From Portibacter lacus (lineage in GTDB: Bacteria > Bacteroidota > Bacteroidia > Chitinophagales > Saprospiraceae), in NCBI RefSeq assembly GCF_021533215.1, contig NZ_JAJNKA010000001.1, positions 372,001 to 436,000 on the forward strand: a stretch of 64,000 nucleotides of DNA. The letters are read 5' to 3'. Shown in pieces: positions 1 to 9,782 of the stretch. The translations under genes and the position numbers were made by a program. Under the pieces are notes generated by a model. The model searched no databases. It saw nothing but the letters and a program-made list of their open reading frames with translations, and was not told where the DNA came from. Position 1 is the stretch's first letter; each line of letters opens with the position of its first letter.

Positions 1-11
1 GGTTTTTTTAT

Positions 12-656
12 TTATGGTTCTAATCGATTAATAATCCATTTCTCATCGGAAAATTCATAGGTAATACGGTCATGCAATCTACTTTCTCTTCCCTGCCAAA
101 ATTCAAAATAATCCGGCTTGAGCACATAGCCTCCCCAGTCTTCTGGAAGTGGTGCTTTCCCTTCAGCTTCATATTTCTTGTAATTAGCTTCATAGCGTTT
201 TTCAAGTAAAGCTCGATCGCTTATTGTCTTGCTCTGATGAGAAGTCAATGAACCTATCTGTGATCCATAAGGACGCGAATGAAAGTATTCTTCCGATTGG
301 GCTCTTGAAACTTTGCTGATGACTCCCTCTATTCTAACTTGTCGTTCTAATTCTAGCCACAAGAAATTTATTGCAGCAAAAGGTCTTTCTTGCATTTCTT
401 GAGCCTTCCGACTGCTGTAATTAGTATAGAATACAAACCCTCCTTCCATCACTTCTTTTAGCAACACAATTCGTGAAGAAGGTCTGCCATCTTTATTTAC
501 AGTTGCCAAGTTCATTGCATTTGCCTCCAGTACATCTGAATTGATGGCTTCATGCAACCATTCTTGGAAAAGAACAATAGGATCCTGTGGTACTTGATCT
601 TCAAGTAAAAATCCCTTCTTGTAATTTTCCCGCATTTTGGAAATATCCTTCGACAT
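12..656 (-). CDS. pdxH: Pyridoxamine 5'-phosphate oxidase
   Basis: Predicted FMN-dependent cytosolic oxidase that converts pyridoxine or pyridoxamine 5'-phosphate to pyridoxal 5'-phosphate, the last step of vitamin B6 synthesis and salvage. The 214-residue length is normal for the family. Seen: the N-terminal MRENY segment, the flavin-binding stretch around RIVLLKEV and FYTNYSSRKAQE, and the typical C-terminal block with GRESRLHDR and the closing RLEP. Its ATG lies 5 bp past the stop of the RND pump gene on the same strand, so it is probably the last gene of the efflux operon. That pairing looks accidental in function (inference). Family assignment is secure. Confidence 0.95.
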   Translation of the reverse strand: MSKDISKMRENYKKGFLLEDQVPQDPIVLFQEWLHEAINSDVLEANAMNLATVNKDGRPSSRIVLLKEVMEGGFVFYTNYSSRKAQEMQERPFAAINFLWLELERQVRIEGVISKVSRAQSEEYFHSRPYGSQIGSLTSHQSKTISDRALLEKRYEANYKKYEAEGKAPLPEDWGGYVLKPDYFEFWQGRESRLHDRITYEFSDEKWIINRLEP

Positions 657-661
657 TGTTT

Positions 662-3600
662 TTATACAGTTTTAGGTTTTTTCTTAGCAAAAAGTCTATT
701 CGTACTTCTCTTCATTAGAAATGCTAACCAGTACATTACTGGAACAACAACTAATGTAAGGAAGGTAGAAAATACTAATCCATAGATTACTGTCCATGCC
801 ATGGTTCCCCAGAATGCTGCGCTATCGCCTCCTACATAATATTGAGGATCAAATTCGGTAATCAAGGTAAAGAAATTGATATTCAGACCGATTGCAAGAG
901 GTATTAATCCCAGTACAGTCGTAATTGCAGTCAGTAAAACAGGTCGCAACCTCGTAGCACCAGACTTAACAATTGCTTCTTTGATATCTTCTATAGCCAT
1001 ATTAGACATTTTATCGATTCCTAAGGATTCTCTTTTTCGTTGAACCATCAAGTTCGTATAATCCACCAGAACGATGGCATTGTTTACAACAATTCCAGCT
1101 AGCGAAATCACCCCGACTCCAGTCATAATAATCAGAATGTCCATACCGGATCCGATATACCCGAATAGTACACCAATAAGACTAAAGACAACGGATAGTA
1201 TAATAATGAAAGGAGAAATGATGGAATTAAACTGCATCACTAAGATTAAGAAAATCATAAAGACTGCAATTCCCAGAGCACCAGATAGAAATGACATTTC
1301 TTCCGCTTGTTGCTCTTGCTGACCTGCGAATTCAAATTTATACCCTTCTGGCATTTCATAATCTTCCAGTACTAATCTAATACTCTCTACAACTTCATTT
1401 GCATTAAAACCTTGAAGAACATTAGACGTAATGGTAATCATACGCTCCTGATCTTTTCTATTGATAGCGCTATAAGTAGAAGTATAAGTTATATCTGCTA
1501 CAGCTGAAATCGGTACTTGAGCAATCTGCCCATTAGCTGGATTTCTAAATGTGATTTTTTGATTTAAAATATCACCTACACTATTTCTGAAAGATTCTTT
1601 CGCTCTAAGATTAATAGGATATTCATCTTCACCCTGTTTGTATTTAGAGATTTCCTTTCCGAATACCGCAGTTCTAATAACATCAGCAATACTGAATGTA
1701 GAAATTTCATATCTACGTGCAGCTTTTCTATCTACATTAATTTGCATTTCAGGTTTCCCGATTTTTACATCGGCACTTAATTCTTCTATTCCTGCTACAC
1801 TAGATTGATTGATGAACTTAATAAGAGATTCAGATTGAATCGCCAGCTGATCTATATCTTCTCCTGTAATTTCGATGTAAACTGGTTTCTCTTGTGGAGG
1901 CCCAGATTGTTCTTTATCTACAGAAACTTTAACACCCGGAATTCCTTGAACAGAAGTTCTGATCTGTTCCATAATGTCAAATGTTGATTTATCACCTCGT
2001 TCATCCGAAGGAACGAAAGAAACGGTTAATCTCGCCTGATTCGGTGAAGCACCGAAAGAAGGACCTGCATTAGGATCACCTGTATTTTCTCCTATCTGAG
2101 ATAGAATGGCATCTACTACATCTGTATGTTTGGCCATGTCTCGCTCTACATTCTCTTCTATCCTTTTCATGATGTCATTTGTTGCTTCTATATCTTTTCC
2201 TAGTGGAAGTTCGACGAAAACATTGACATAGTTAGGATCTGTACTCGGAAATAATTCGACCTTAGGCGGATTGCTTCCCAGAATTGCAAATGCAGCAAAC
2301 AAAAGGACGAAAGAACCTATGAATAGTAAGTAAGGCATAAATTTATACAATGCAAGTCGAATGAAGCGATCGTATAAATTTTCTAAAAATGGCATTATCG
2401 ATTGTTGGAAAACCCTAGATGCTGGCTTAAGAATTAGGAAATTGATAAGCATTAATCCACCAATTATAATACATATGTTTCTTAACCAAATTGTTCCCGT
2501 TAAATGACCGATTAATCCAATAAACGCAACAGATACAAGAGAAATCACTAAGTAAGTGATATTCTTTCTAATCTTATTCTTAGCTACATTTTCTTCTTGC
2601 TTCGTGATAAATGTTGATGTCAATACCGGATTGATAACAAGTGCAATGAACAACGAAGCGGTAAGTACTGCAATTAAGGTAATCGGAAGGAATTTCATAA
2701 ATGATCCGAAAAGCCCAGGCCAAAATGCTAACGGAACAAATGCCGCTAAGGTCGTAGCTGTCGATGCAATAATAGGAAGTGCAACTTCACCTGTTCCATA
2801 CTTAGCAGCATCATCTTTCGAGTATCCTTCACCATAATATCTGTAGATATTTTCCACCACAACGATCGCATTATCCACAAGCATACCTAATGCCAGAATC
2901 AAGGAAAAGAGAACCACCATATTTAAGGTGTACCCTACAAACGAAAGAATCATGATCCCCATTAACATAGACAACGGTATCGCAATCCCTACAAATGTTG
3001 AATTCCTTAGTCCCAAGAAGAATAAAAGTACCAATACAACCAATATAACTCCCGAAATGATACTGTTTTCAAGATTAGAAACAAGATCTCTCGTAGCAAC
3101 CGATTGGTCATTGAAGACTTTTACACTCAAATTTTCTGGAAGACTATTCATCTGCGCTTCATCTATGATATCCTTAATCTTATCAGAAGCTAAGAGTAAA
3201 TTCTCACCAGCTCTTTTAATGATATCAAGTGAAACAACAGGAAGTTTATCCGAACGAGCAATACTTGTCTGTTCTGCATACCCAAAAAGCACTTCCGCGA
3301 AGTCTCTTAGGTATATAGGTTTTTGGTTTTCTGATTTTACAATTAGGTTTTCTAATTCTGAAACATCAGTAAATTCACCGATAACTCTGATCGATCGTCT
3401 GAAATCATTATTAACGATTTCACCTCCCGACATGGTCATGTTCTCAGATTTTACGGCATTTTCTACATCGCCGAAACTAACCTGTAATCCTTGCATAAGT
3501 GGAATATCCACATTGATCTGGACTTCTCTTTCTAATGTTCCCTTTAAAGTAACGCTAGATATTTCAGACAAGTCTTCGAAACGATCCTGCAGAAATTCGG

Positions 3601-4099
3601 CATATGATCTTAGTTCATCATTCGGAAAGTCTCCGGAAAGATTCACACTCATGATCGGAATTTCGGATAAGTTGATATCTAAGACCTCAGGATCTGAAGT
3701 TAGATCAGTAGGTAATTCAGATTTCGCTTTATCGACAGCATCTTTTACTTTTTGCTTCGCAAATTCTATATCAATGTCTGTTTCGAATTCACATGTGATG
3801 ATAGAGAAATCCTGCATCGAAGATGATGTAAGATTCTTAATCTCAGAAATAGAAGCAAGTTCTTTCTCAAGCGGCCTTGTAATTAAGTTTTCGATGTCTC
3901 CAGCGGAGTTACCGAAATACGGAGTATTTACAAAAACTTGAGGAAAGGTAATTTCAGGAAACGATTCTTTCGGCATTCCGACATAGGAGATGATCCCAAA
4001 GATGAAAATCATACCGGTCAATAAAAAGACACTGATCTTATTATTAACCGCCAGATTCGTCAATCCAAAAGTTCTTAAATTTTTATTTTTTTCAGACAT
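662..4099 (-). CDS. RND-family efflux pump inner-membrane permease (AcrB-like)
   Basis: Inner-membrane proton-driven transporter of a tripartite efflux pump. Its 1145 residues fit the family. The protein shows the classic layout: one N-terminal transmembrane (TM) helix, a large periplasmic loop, five TM helices, a second periplasmic loop, and a final TM bundle. The TM4 motif LVDNAIVVVENI keeps the first of the two proton-relay Asp residues (AcrB D407) and has Asn at the second. TM10 carries VVNNAIVLVDY, with Asn where AcrB has Lys940. Both variants are common in environmental RND pumps. It lies 2 bp from the adaptor gene in a tetR-tolC-adaptor-pump operon. Substrate (drug, lipid or other) cannot be read from sequence. 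Confidence 0.93.
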   Translation of the reverse strand: MSEKNKNLRTFGLTNLAVNNKISVFLLTGMIFIFGIISYVGMPKESFPEITFPQVFVNTPYFGNSAGDIENLITRPLEKELASISEIKNLTSSSMQDFSIITCEFETDIDIEFAKQKVKDAVDKAKSELPTDLTSDPEVLDINLSEIPIMSVNLSGDFPNDELRSYAEFLQDRFEDLSEISSVTLKGTLEREVQINVDIPLMQGLQVSFGDVENAVKSENMTMSGGEIVNNDFRRSIRVIGEFTDVSELENLIVKSENQKPIYLRDFAEVLFGYAEQTSIARSDKLPVVSLDIIKRAGENLLLASDKIKDIIDEAQMNSLPENLSVKVFNDQSVATRDLVSNLENSIISGVILVVLVLLFFLGLRNSTFVGIAIPLSMLMGIMILSFVGYTLNMVVLFSLILALGMLVDNAIVVVENIYRYYGEGYSKDDAAKYGTGEVALPIIASTATTLAAFVPLAFWPGLFGSFMKFLPITLIAVLTASLFIALVINPVLTSTFITKQEENVAKNKIRKNITYLVISLVSVAFIGLIGHLTGTIWLRNICIIIGGLMLINFLILKPASRVFQQSIMPFLENLYDRFIRLALYKFMPYLLFIGSFVLLFAAFAILGSNPPKVELFPSTDPNYVNVFVELPLGKDIEATNDIMKRIEENVERDMAKHTDVVDAILSQIGENTGDPNAGPSFGASPNQARLTVSFVPSDERGDKSTFDIMEQIRTSVQGIPGVKVSVDKEQSGPPQEKPVYIEITGEDIDQLAIQSESLIKFINQSSVAGIEELSADVKIGKPEMQINVDRKAARRYEISTFSIADVIRTAVFGKEISKYKQGEDEYPINLRAKESFRNSVGDILNQKITFRNPANGQIAQVPISAVADITYTSTYSAINRKDQERMITITSNVLQGFNANEVVESIRLVLEDYEMPEGYKFEFAGQQEQQAEEMSFLSGALGIAVFMIFLILVMQFNSIISPFIIILSVVFSLIGVLFGYIGSGMDILIIMTGVGVISLAGIVVNNAIVLVDYTNLMVQRKRESLGIDKMSNMAIEDIKEAIVKSGATRLRPVLLTAITTVLGLIPLAIGLNINFFTLITEFDPQYYVGGDSAAFWGTMAWTVIYGLVFSTFLTLVVVPVMYWLAFLMKRSTNRLFAKKKPKTV

Positions 4100-4101
4100 T
4101 A

Positions 4102-5241
4102 CTATTGGATTTTTATAAGTTCATCGCTGGAAAGTCCTCTAGCACCGTCCACAATTATCTGGTCCCCACTTTGCAGACCTTCTTCTATAACTATTTGATC
4201 TTCGAAAGTTGGTCCAGTTTTTACATATTTCTTTTCAGCTACCGCGCCATCTGCACCGCTTCCTACTACGAAAACATAATCTTTACCACTGATTTCTTGT
4301 TGAACCAACTCAAGAGGAATCGCGATCGATTGTTCGACTGTTAGATCATTGATTTTCATGATCGATAGTAGATTAGGTTTCAGTTTGTTCCCTGTATTCG
4401 CCATATCTACTTCTACCTTGAATGTTCTATTCGCCGAATCGATAGATCTTCCGATTAATGAAACTCTTCCTTTTCTTTTGTCTTGTAATGCTGGGAATTC
4501 AATTTCTACATATTCTCCTTTCTTCACTTTTCCTAGTAAAGTTTCAGGAACATCAGCTACGATTTTAACGGTATTCGTATTAATAATCTCTATAATCGGA
4601 GCTCCTGGTCCAGCTAACTCACCTTTCTTAAGGAAGATGGTTTCAGCATATCCCGAAAGTGGAGCATATACATTAGCTTTTGTCAATTGGAATTGAACAC
4701 TTTCTAATGATTTCTCTATTCTCTCTTTATTATTTTTCGCTTGTAAAAACTGAACTTCTGATCCGATCTCCTGATTCCACAAACGCTCTTGTCTTTTGAA
4801 AATATCGGTCGCAAGCTCTAAAGATTTTTCAAGCTCAATAATTTGATTTTTCACAGTCTGTACATCCAGAACAGCAACTAAACTGCCACTTTTCACATAA
4901 TCTCCTTCTTCGATGTCCATTGATGTAATACGACCACCTATCTCTGCAGATGCAAATACCGCATCGCCAGATTCTACAGATCCTTGGATATCAATATAAC
5001 GTTTGAAATCTTCTACTACAACCGTATCAGTTGTAACCAGTTTTCTAGCTTTAGGAGCTGATGGTTCGATTTTTTCGATTTCTTGTTCTAGAGCTTTAAT
5101 TTTATGATCTAAGTCAGCTCTTTCTTTTTTCAAGCTCGTTAAACTTGACTTTTTCTCGTCTAAGGACTGAGATTTTTCAGCTTCTCCGCAAGAGGCGAAA
5201 AACACAATTGTCGTGATAATTAATATTAAATATTGTTTCAT
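4102..5241 (-). CDS. RND efflux periplasmic adaptor (membrane fusion lipoprotein)
   Basis: HlyD/AcrA-type adaptor joining the inner-membrane pump to the outer-membrane channel. Seen: a signal peptide ending in a lipobox (FFASCGE), so it is probably a lipoprotein; a short coiled coil at about residues 28-60; a lipoyl/barrel-sandwich half near residues 85-115 (SAEIGGRITSMDIEEGDYVK); a helical hairpin; the second lipoyl half (VYAPLSGYAETIFLKKGE); then beta-barrel and membrane-proximal domains. Length 379 is typical. It sits between the channel and pump genes with minimal spacing, so the three subunits are expected to be made together. Confidence 0.93.
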   Translation of the reverse strand: MKQYLILIITTIVFFASCGEAEKSQSLDEKKSSLTSLKKERADLDHKIKALEQEIEKIEPSAPKARKLVTTDTVVVEDFKRYIDIQGSVESGDAVFASAEIGGRITSMDIEEGDYVKSGSLVAVLDVQTVKNQIIELEKSLELATDIFKRQERLWNQEIGSEVQFLQAKNNKERIEKSLESVQFQLTKANVYAPLSGYAETIFLKKGELAGPGAPIIEIINTNTVKIVADVPETLLGKVKKGEYVEIEFPALQDKRKGRVSLIGRSIDSANRTFKVEVDMANTGNKLKPNLLSIMKINDLTVEQSIAIPLELVQQEISGKDYVFVVGSGADGAVAEKKYVKTGPTFEDQIVIEEGLQSGDQIIVDGARGLSSDELIKIQ

Positions 5242-5262
5242 TTTATTTTGATTGATCGTTTT

Positions 5263-6597
5263 TTATTTACCTATTGCTAAGTCTAAATCGGTTTTCGCAA
5301 CAACTAAGTCGTATAATGCATTAGCATAATTAGCTTGCGCTGAATATAAATTTTGTTCTGCTTGTGTTACTTCGAGACTGGACCCAACTCCCTCCTTGAA
5401 TTTGATCTGTGCAGTATTATAGATTTCGTTTGCAAGACTCTCACTCCTTTTGGTATTACTTACTTGATTAAGAGCATTTTCATAACTCAACCTTGCATTA
5501 TAAATTTCTAAGCTAACTGCTCTTGTTAGTTCTTGCTTTTGAATATAAGTTTTTTCTAGATCCACTTTTGCTTGTTGAATTTTCGATCTTCTAGAGAAGC
5601 TATCCCAGATCGGAATGGATAGCGCTAATCCTACGATGTTAGTCGGGAAAAATCCTGGTTCTTCGCTTTCGAATAAGTTATTACGTTGTAGAGCAGTTTG
5701 GAAATTGGCAAATCCCACTAATGAAGGCAGGTATCCTCTTCTTAGGGCTTCAATGTTTAACTCGTTTAACTGTTCTGTTACCTCTATTACCCCGAATTCT
5801 GGACGTCCAGAAACATCTATTTTTTCATTCAGATTAGCTCCTTCCACAAATACTAAATCAGCTAAGTCATCCAACGATTCACTAAGTTCGATCGGTTGAT
5901 CTAATGGATAGTTCATCTGGAATTTCAATATGTTTTTTGATAAATTAATCATTCTATCAATTCTATTGATTTCAGAATTTAAATTGTCAAATGAAAGTTG
6001 TAGTCTGCTTACATCTAATTTTTCAACAAATCCATTTTCCAGAAATATTTCCGTTTCACGTAAGGTCTTTTCTAGGTTAGAAATATTCTTTTCAAGAATT
6101 CCTTTATTTCGTTGGGCGATGATCACACCCAAGTAAGCTTTGGTTACATTCTTCTTGATATCATATTCAGATTGGTCAGCTTGCTTGTAAATTAGATCTT
6201 TATAGATTCGCTGTGCTTTTAATCCTGTGAAAAAAGAACCATCGAATATCAAAGTATTCATTTCAGCGCTAGCTGTTAAGCTGTTCTTTAGACCAAATTG
6301 TACCTCTGCAAATGTACCTGCAGGCAAACCTAGAAATTCACCAGGAAGTAATGAAGTCGGTAGATTAATGAAATGCTGATAATTAATTCCTCCGCTAATT
6401 TGCGGTAGACCTGTTGCTCTATATTCTTTGATTTGAGCTTCGGCTTTAGTTAATTCAAGCTGGTTAAGCTTTGTGTTTGCGCTGTTCTTAATGGCAAAAT
6501 CTACTGCCTCCTTTATGGAGAAATTTTCTTGTGCTTGGAGTTGGAAACTCAGCAAGAACAACATGCCCAGCAATGAGTTAAATAGTTTCGAGTTCAT
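5263..6597 (-). CDS. TolC-family outer-membrane efflux channel
   Basis: Outer-membrane channel subunit of the tripartite pump. I chose the ATG at 6597 (444 residues): it is followed by a good signal peptide (KLFNSLLGMLFLLSFQLQAQ), whereas the longer reading frame from 6639 would add a non-signal extension. The body has two OEP-type halves rich in alternating helix and coiled-coil segments (for example SLEIYNARLSYENALNQV and EVTQAEQNLYSAQANYANAL), as in TolC. With this start it overlaps the 3' end of the tetR gene by 20 bp, indicating translational coupling in the operon. Confidence 0.9.
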   Translation of the reverse strand: MNSKLFNSLLGMLFLLSFQLQAQENFSIKEAVDFAIKNSANTKLNQLELTKAEAQIKEYRATGLPQISGGINYQHFINLPTSLLPGEFLGLPAGTFAEVQFGLKNSLTASAEMNTLIFDGSFFTGLKAQRIYKDLIYKQADQSEYDIKKNVTKAYLGVIIAQRNKGILEKNISNLEKTLRETEIFLENGFVEKLDVSRLQLSFDNLNSEINRIDRMINLSKNILKFQMNYPLDQPIELSESLDDLADLVFVEGANLNEKIDVSGRPEFGVIEVTEQLNELNIEALRRGYLPSLVGFANFQTALQRNNLFESEEPGFFPTNIVGLALSIPIWDSFSRRSKIQQAKVDLEKTYIQKQELTRAVSLEIYNARLSYENALNQVSNTKRSESLANEIYNTAQIKFKEGVGSSLEVTQAEQNLYSAQANYANALYDLVVAKTDLDLAIGK

Positions 6598-7186
6598 ATT
6601 TTGTAACGAGTTTGACGCCTTCTTCAGATAGGACGCCATATAAATGATATAATAAATGTTCTTTTAATAATTCGTTCAGTCCTAATCCCATTCCTTTGAA
6701 ATTAGTTTCGTCTGATATGACTAGACTTTTAGCCACATATAGCTTCGCTATAATATCAGGATTTAAAGACGATCTGAAATTGCCTTCTTTAATTCCTCTT
6801 TCGATGTTTTGTTTTATGACATCATGGATAAATTCATGATGATGCTTTTCAACTAAATCCCAATTTTTAGGATGGTATTTCTTTAAATCAAAAACTAAAG
6901 TTGGCCTTAATTTTCCGGTCATTTTAAGAATATGCCTCCCTATCGTAATGATCTCTTCCACCGCATTCTCACTGTTTAAATGAATCTTTGCTACCAATTG
7001 TTTTTCTCTTTTTAAAAAATGAGATAGCGTGATGTTGATTAATTTATCTTTAGTGCTAAAATGTTTATAAATTGTTTTCTTAGATATTCCTATATCAGTA
7101 GCAATATCATCCATGCTTATGCTTTTTAAGCCATAAGTGGTGAACAGGCGTTCTGATGTTTGGATGATCTTATTAAGTACGTTCAT
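6578..7186 (-). CDS. TetR/AcrR-family transcriptional regulator
   Basis: Predicted DNA-binding repressor of the downstream efflux operon and of itself. The N-terminal helix-turn-helix is clear: MDDIATDIGISKKTIYKHF at about residues 25-43. The C-terminal ligand-binding domain (residues about 60-202) is diverged, as usual. It is the first gene of the minus-strand operon, overlapping the channel gene. An inverted repeat lies 35-62 bp upstream of the ATG (see 7221-7248). The ligand is unknown. Confidence 0.92.
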   Translation of the reverse strand: MNVLNKIIQTSERLFTTYGLKSISMDDIATDIGISKKTIYKHFSTKDKLINITLSHFLKREKQLVAKIHLNSENAVEEIITIGRHILKMTGKLRPTLVFDLKKYHPKNWDLVEKHHHEFIHDVIKQNIERGIKEGNFRSSLNPDIIAKLYVAKSLVISDETNFKGMGLGLNELLKEHLLYHLYGVLSEEGVKLVTKYELETI

Positions 7187-7220
7187 AAATTGGGTGCGAA
7201 ATTAAGAAATTATAAACGCT

Positions 7221-7248
7221 GGAAACTATAAATGGTTTAAAAGTTTCC
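7221..7248. promoter_or_regulatory. Candidate TetR operator (inverted repeat)
   Basis: GGAAACT at 7221-7227 and AGTTTCC at 7242-7248 form a perfect 7-bp inverted repeat with centres 21 bp apart, two helical turns. It lies 35-62 bp upstream of the tetR-like start. On the minus strand a TTTG stands about 20 bp before a TATAGTTT sequence that overlaps one arm, so a bound repressor would cover the presumed promoter. Operator function is inferred. Confidence 0.45.
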
Positions 7249-7324
7249 ACCAAACCGACGAAAGGGTTTTTATTTTCGACAAATATTCTTTTTCTTTACC
7301 CGTAGGAACTTATAAAAATTAAAA

Positions 7325-7633
7325 ATGAAAATAAAAATGTTTTTTGCAGCGCTAATAATTGGTGTTGTAGTCGCATGTGGCGGTAGCGCTGGAGGGGAAT
7401 CTAATGAATTAGGTGCCAATGTTTTTAAAACACATTGCCAGCTTTGTCACGGTGCGGATGGTAAACTGGGATTAAATGGTGCTAAAGATTTTACGACTTC
7501 ACCATTGTCTTTAGACGAAAGAATTCAAGTGATAACGAAAGGTAGAAATACAATGTTAGCTTATGAGAATACGCTTTCACCTGAAGAAATTAAAGCAGTG
7601 GCTAAATACACATTGACTTTCAAAGGTAAGTAA
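7325..7633 (+). CDS. Small c-type cytochrome lipoprotein
   Basis: Monohaem cytochrome c of 102 residues. Signal sequence with lipobox VVACGG suggests a lipid anchor on the periplasmic or outer face. The haem-binding CQLCHG motif is at about residues 38-43, and a Met in TKGRNTMLAYENTLS could be the distal ligand. The C-terminal helix (EEIKAVAKYTLTF) is typical of class I cytochromes. Its stop overlaps the anmK start by one base (TAATG), so the two are translationally coupled. The electron partner is unknown. Confidence 0.88.
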   Translation: MKIKMFFAALIIGVVVACGGSAGGESNELGANVFKTHCQLCHGADGKLGLNGAKDFTTSPLSLDERIQVITKGRNTMLAYENTLSPEEIKAVAKYTLTFKGK

Positions 7634-8703
7634 TGAACATACTGGGCCTGATGTCGGGAAGTTCATTAGATGGATTAGACATGGCGCTATGTACATTTGG
7701 GATGTCCGAAAATCAAGAAATTGATTACAAAATTTTATCCGTTGATAAAGTGGATTTTCCAGAATCAATATTGGGGAGACTTAAGTCTGCAACTAAGCTT
7801 AGTTCTTTAGAACTGCAAAAGCTAGATGCCGATTTAAGTCTTTTTTTAGGTCAATGTTGTAAAGATTTTATAAGTTCATCTGCATTTCCAGTTGATTTAG
7901 TCGCAAGTCATGGACATACCATCTTTCACTTTCCTGAAGAGGGTTTCACCACACAGTTAGGGAATGGTGGAGTGATTTCACAGGTTTGCGAACGCGATGT
8001 TGTTTGTGACTTTAGAAGTTCTGATATTGGTGCAGGTGGTTTAGGTGCTCCTTTTGCTCCTATTGCAGATTATTATCTGTTTTCAGATGTGGATTTATTT
8101 TTGAATCTTGGAGGGATAAGCAATATAACTCATAAGCAAGGAAATCAAGTCACGGCATTTGATATCTCTCCTGCGAATCAAATTTTAAATCACCTTGCAC
8201 AATCGGTTGGGCTCGAATATGATGAGGATGGAAAATTAGCGTCCGCTGGGAAAGTGGATGAGCAGTTGTTAGATGAATTTATTAGGATGAATAACTTCGT
8301 CGATGCTAAACCTCGAGCAATTGATAATTCATGGGTTAGCAATAACTTTATACCTTTGTTGAGTAAGTTAGAGGTTAATGATGAATTAAGAACTACAGTT
8401 GAGTTCATCAATCAAGAGATTGTGAGAGCAATTGAATTTTTAGAATTAGAAGAAAAGCCTCATTTTTTGATGGCTACAGGAGGAGGTGCATTGAATAAGT
8501 ACTTAATGCAGGATCTGAAATCGAAGTTAGAACTAAGAGCAGTTGAAGTTGTAGAATTAAGTAGTGAGATTATAAACTATAAAGAGGCTTTACTCATTTC
8601 ACTAATGGGTTACTTAAGGATAAATAGAATTCCGAATGCCTTATGCTCCGTTACAGGTGCTATTAAAGACACGATAGGTGGTTGCGTATATGCATATAGA
8701 TAA
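7633..8703 (+). CDS. anmK: Anhydro-N-acetylmuramic acid kinase
   Basis: Cytosolic kinase of cell-wall recycling: it hydrates and phosphorylates 1,6-anhydro-MurNAc to MurNAc-6-phosphate. Seen: the N-terminal phosphate-binding motif GLMSGSSLDGLD at residues 5-16 (Ser where many members have Thr), LGGISN near residue 160, and a C-terminal GGGALNKYL typical of this ASKHA-fold family. Length 356 is normal. Starts on the stop of the cytochrome gene and overlaps the next gene by 14 bp. Confidence 0.93.
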   Translation: MNILGLMSGSSLDGLDMALCTFGMSENQEIDYKILSVDKVDFPESILGRLKSATKLSSLELQKLDADLSLFLGQCCKDFISSSAFPVDLVASHGHTIFHFPEEGFTTQLGNGGVISQVCERDVVCDFRSSDIGAGGLGAPFAPIADYYLFSDVDLFLNLGGISNITHKQGNQVTAFDISPANQILNHLAQSVGLEYDEDGKLASAGKVDEQLLDEFIRMNNFVDAKPRAIDNSWVSNNFIPLLSKLEVNDELRTTVEFINQEIVRAIEFLELEEKPHFLMATGGGALNKYLMQDLKSKLELRAVEVVELSSEIINYKEALLISLMGYLRINRIPNALCSVTGAIKDTIGGCVYAYR

Positions 8704-9715
8704 TACAGATAAAATTGCGATTACTGGAGGCACGGGTTTCTTAGGTTCTCATATTATACGAGGCCTTGTAGAAAAAGGCTACAGCAATATCTATGCGCTT
8801 AAGAGAGAAAATAGTGACCTGACCTTGCTTTCAGATATTAAAGATAAAATTCATTGGGTAGAAGGTGATTTGCTTGATATTATTTCATTAGAAGAATTAA
8901 TTCAGGATGCAGTTTACGTAATTCATAGCGCTGCGAAAGTGAGTTATGTTCCTAGGGATGAAGAAGTTGTTAGAAAGATTAATGTAGAAGGAACTTTTAA
9001 TGTGGTCAATGTTTGTCTGGAGTTCAAACCAAAGAAATTGATGTTTATTAGTTCTGTTGCTGCTATAGGAAGAGCGAAATTAGACAAACTTATATCAGAG
9101 AAAACAGAATGGTCTGAAGAGTCTTTCAGCACCAATTATGCTGTTTCAAAGCACATGGCAGAATTAGAAATATGGAGAGGGAAGACAGAAGGACTAGATG
9201 TAGGGATTGTGAATCCAAGTTTTATACTAGGTCCGTCTTTTTGGGGAGATAGCAGTACGAAATTATTCACTTATGTCGATCAAGAAAAGACGTTTTATCC
9301 TATTGGAACAAATGGATTTGTCGATGTTAGAGACGTTGCTAAATTGACCATCCTATATATGGAAAGCGAAGTGAAAAATAAGCGTGTAATTGCTGTAGGA
9401 ACTTCGATGGCTTATAAGGACCTTTTAGAGAAAATCGCCGTGAAGATGGAAGTGAAACCACCTAGGAAGCCATTAAGAAAAGGACTCGCTTCTTTCGTTT
9501 CGAAATTAAGTGCATTTAAGAAGAATCCTACCATAACGAAAGAGACCGTGTTAATCACCTCAGGTCAGTTCAGATATGATAATAGTTTATCTAAGGAACT
9601 GTTTGATTATCAGTATTATAACATTGACCAATCCGTAGAGGATACCGTTCGAAAATTTAGAGAAAGCAAAGCTGGAAAAAAGTCTTTTGCATATTTTGAG
9701 CGGATTTTTGATTAA
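8690..9715 (+). CDS. NAD(P)-dependent epimerase/dehydratase (extended SDR)
   Basis: Rossmann-fold oxidoreductase of the extended short-chain dehydrogenase family, close to dihydroflavonol-4-reductase-like proteins. I chose the ATG at 8690 (341 residues) over the GTG at 8678, because the cofactor motif GGTGFLGSH then begins at residue 13, as usual; AGGTGG about 7 bases upstream could act as a ribosome-binding site. Catalytic YAVSK is at residues 150-154. It overlaps the anmK 3' end, so probably one operon. Substrate is unknown; nucleotide sugar or sterol-like compounds are possible. Confidence 0.88.
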   Translation: MHIDNTDKIAITGGTGFLGSHIIRGLVEKGYSNIYALKRENSDLTLLSDIKDKIHWVEGDLLDIISLEELIQDAVYVIHSAAKVSYVPRDEEVVRKINVEGTFNVVNVCLEFKPKKLMFISSVAAIGRAKLDKLISEKTEWSEESFSTNYAVSKHMAELEIWRGKTEGLDVGIVNPSFILGPSFWGDSSTKLFTYVDQEKTFYPIGTNGFVDVRDVAKLTILYMESEVKNKRVIAVGTSMAYKDLLEKIAVKMEVKPPRKPLRKGLASFVSKLSAFKKNPTITKETVLITSGQFRYDNSLSKELFDYQYYNIDQSVEDTVRKFRESKAGKKSFAYFERIFD

Positions 9716-9782
9716 GGCCTTTTTATCAGAGGATTAAATATTATAGAAATTTATCAGATAATATTTTGCCCTAACCAATCTT

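Noticed and set aside
2928-3941. 337-residue plus-strand open frame
   Set aside because: Exactly antisense to the RND pump gene, low-complexity Ser/Thr/Ile/Leu composition, no recognisable domain; a shadow of the real gene.
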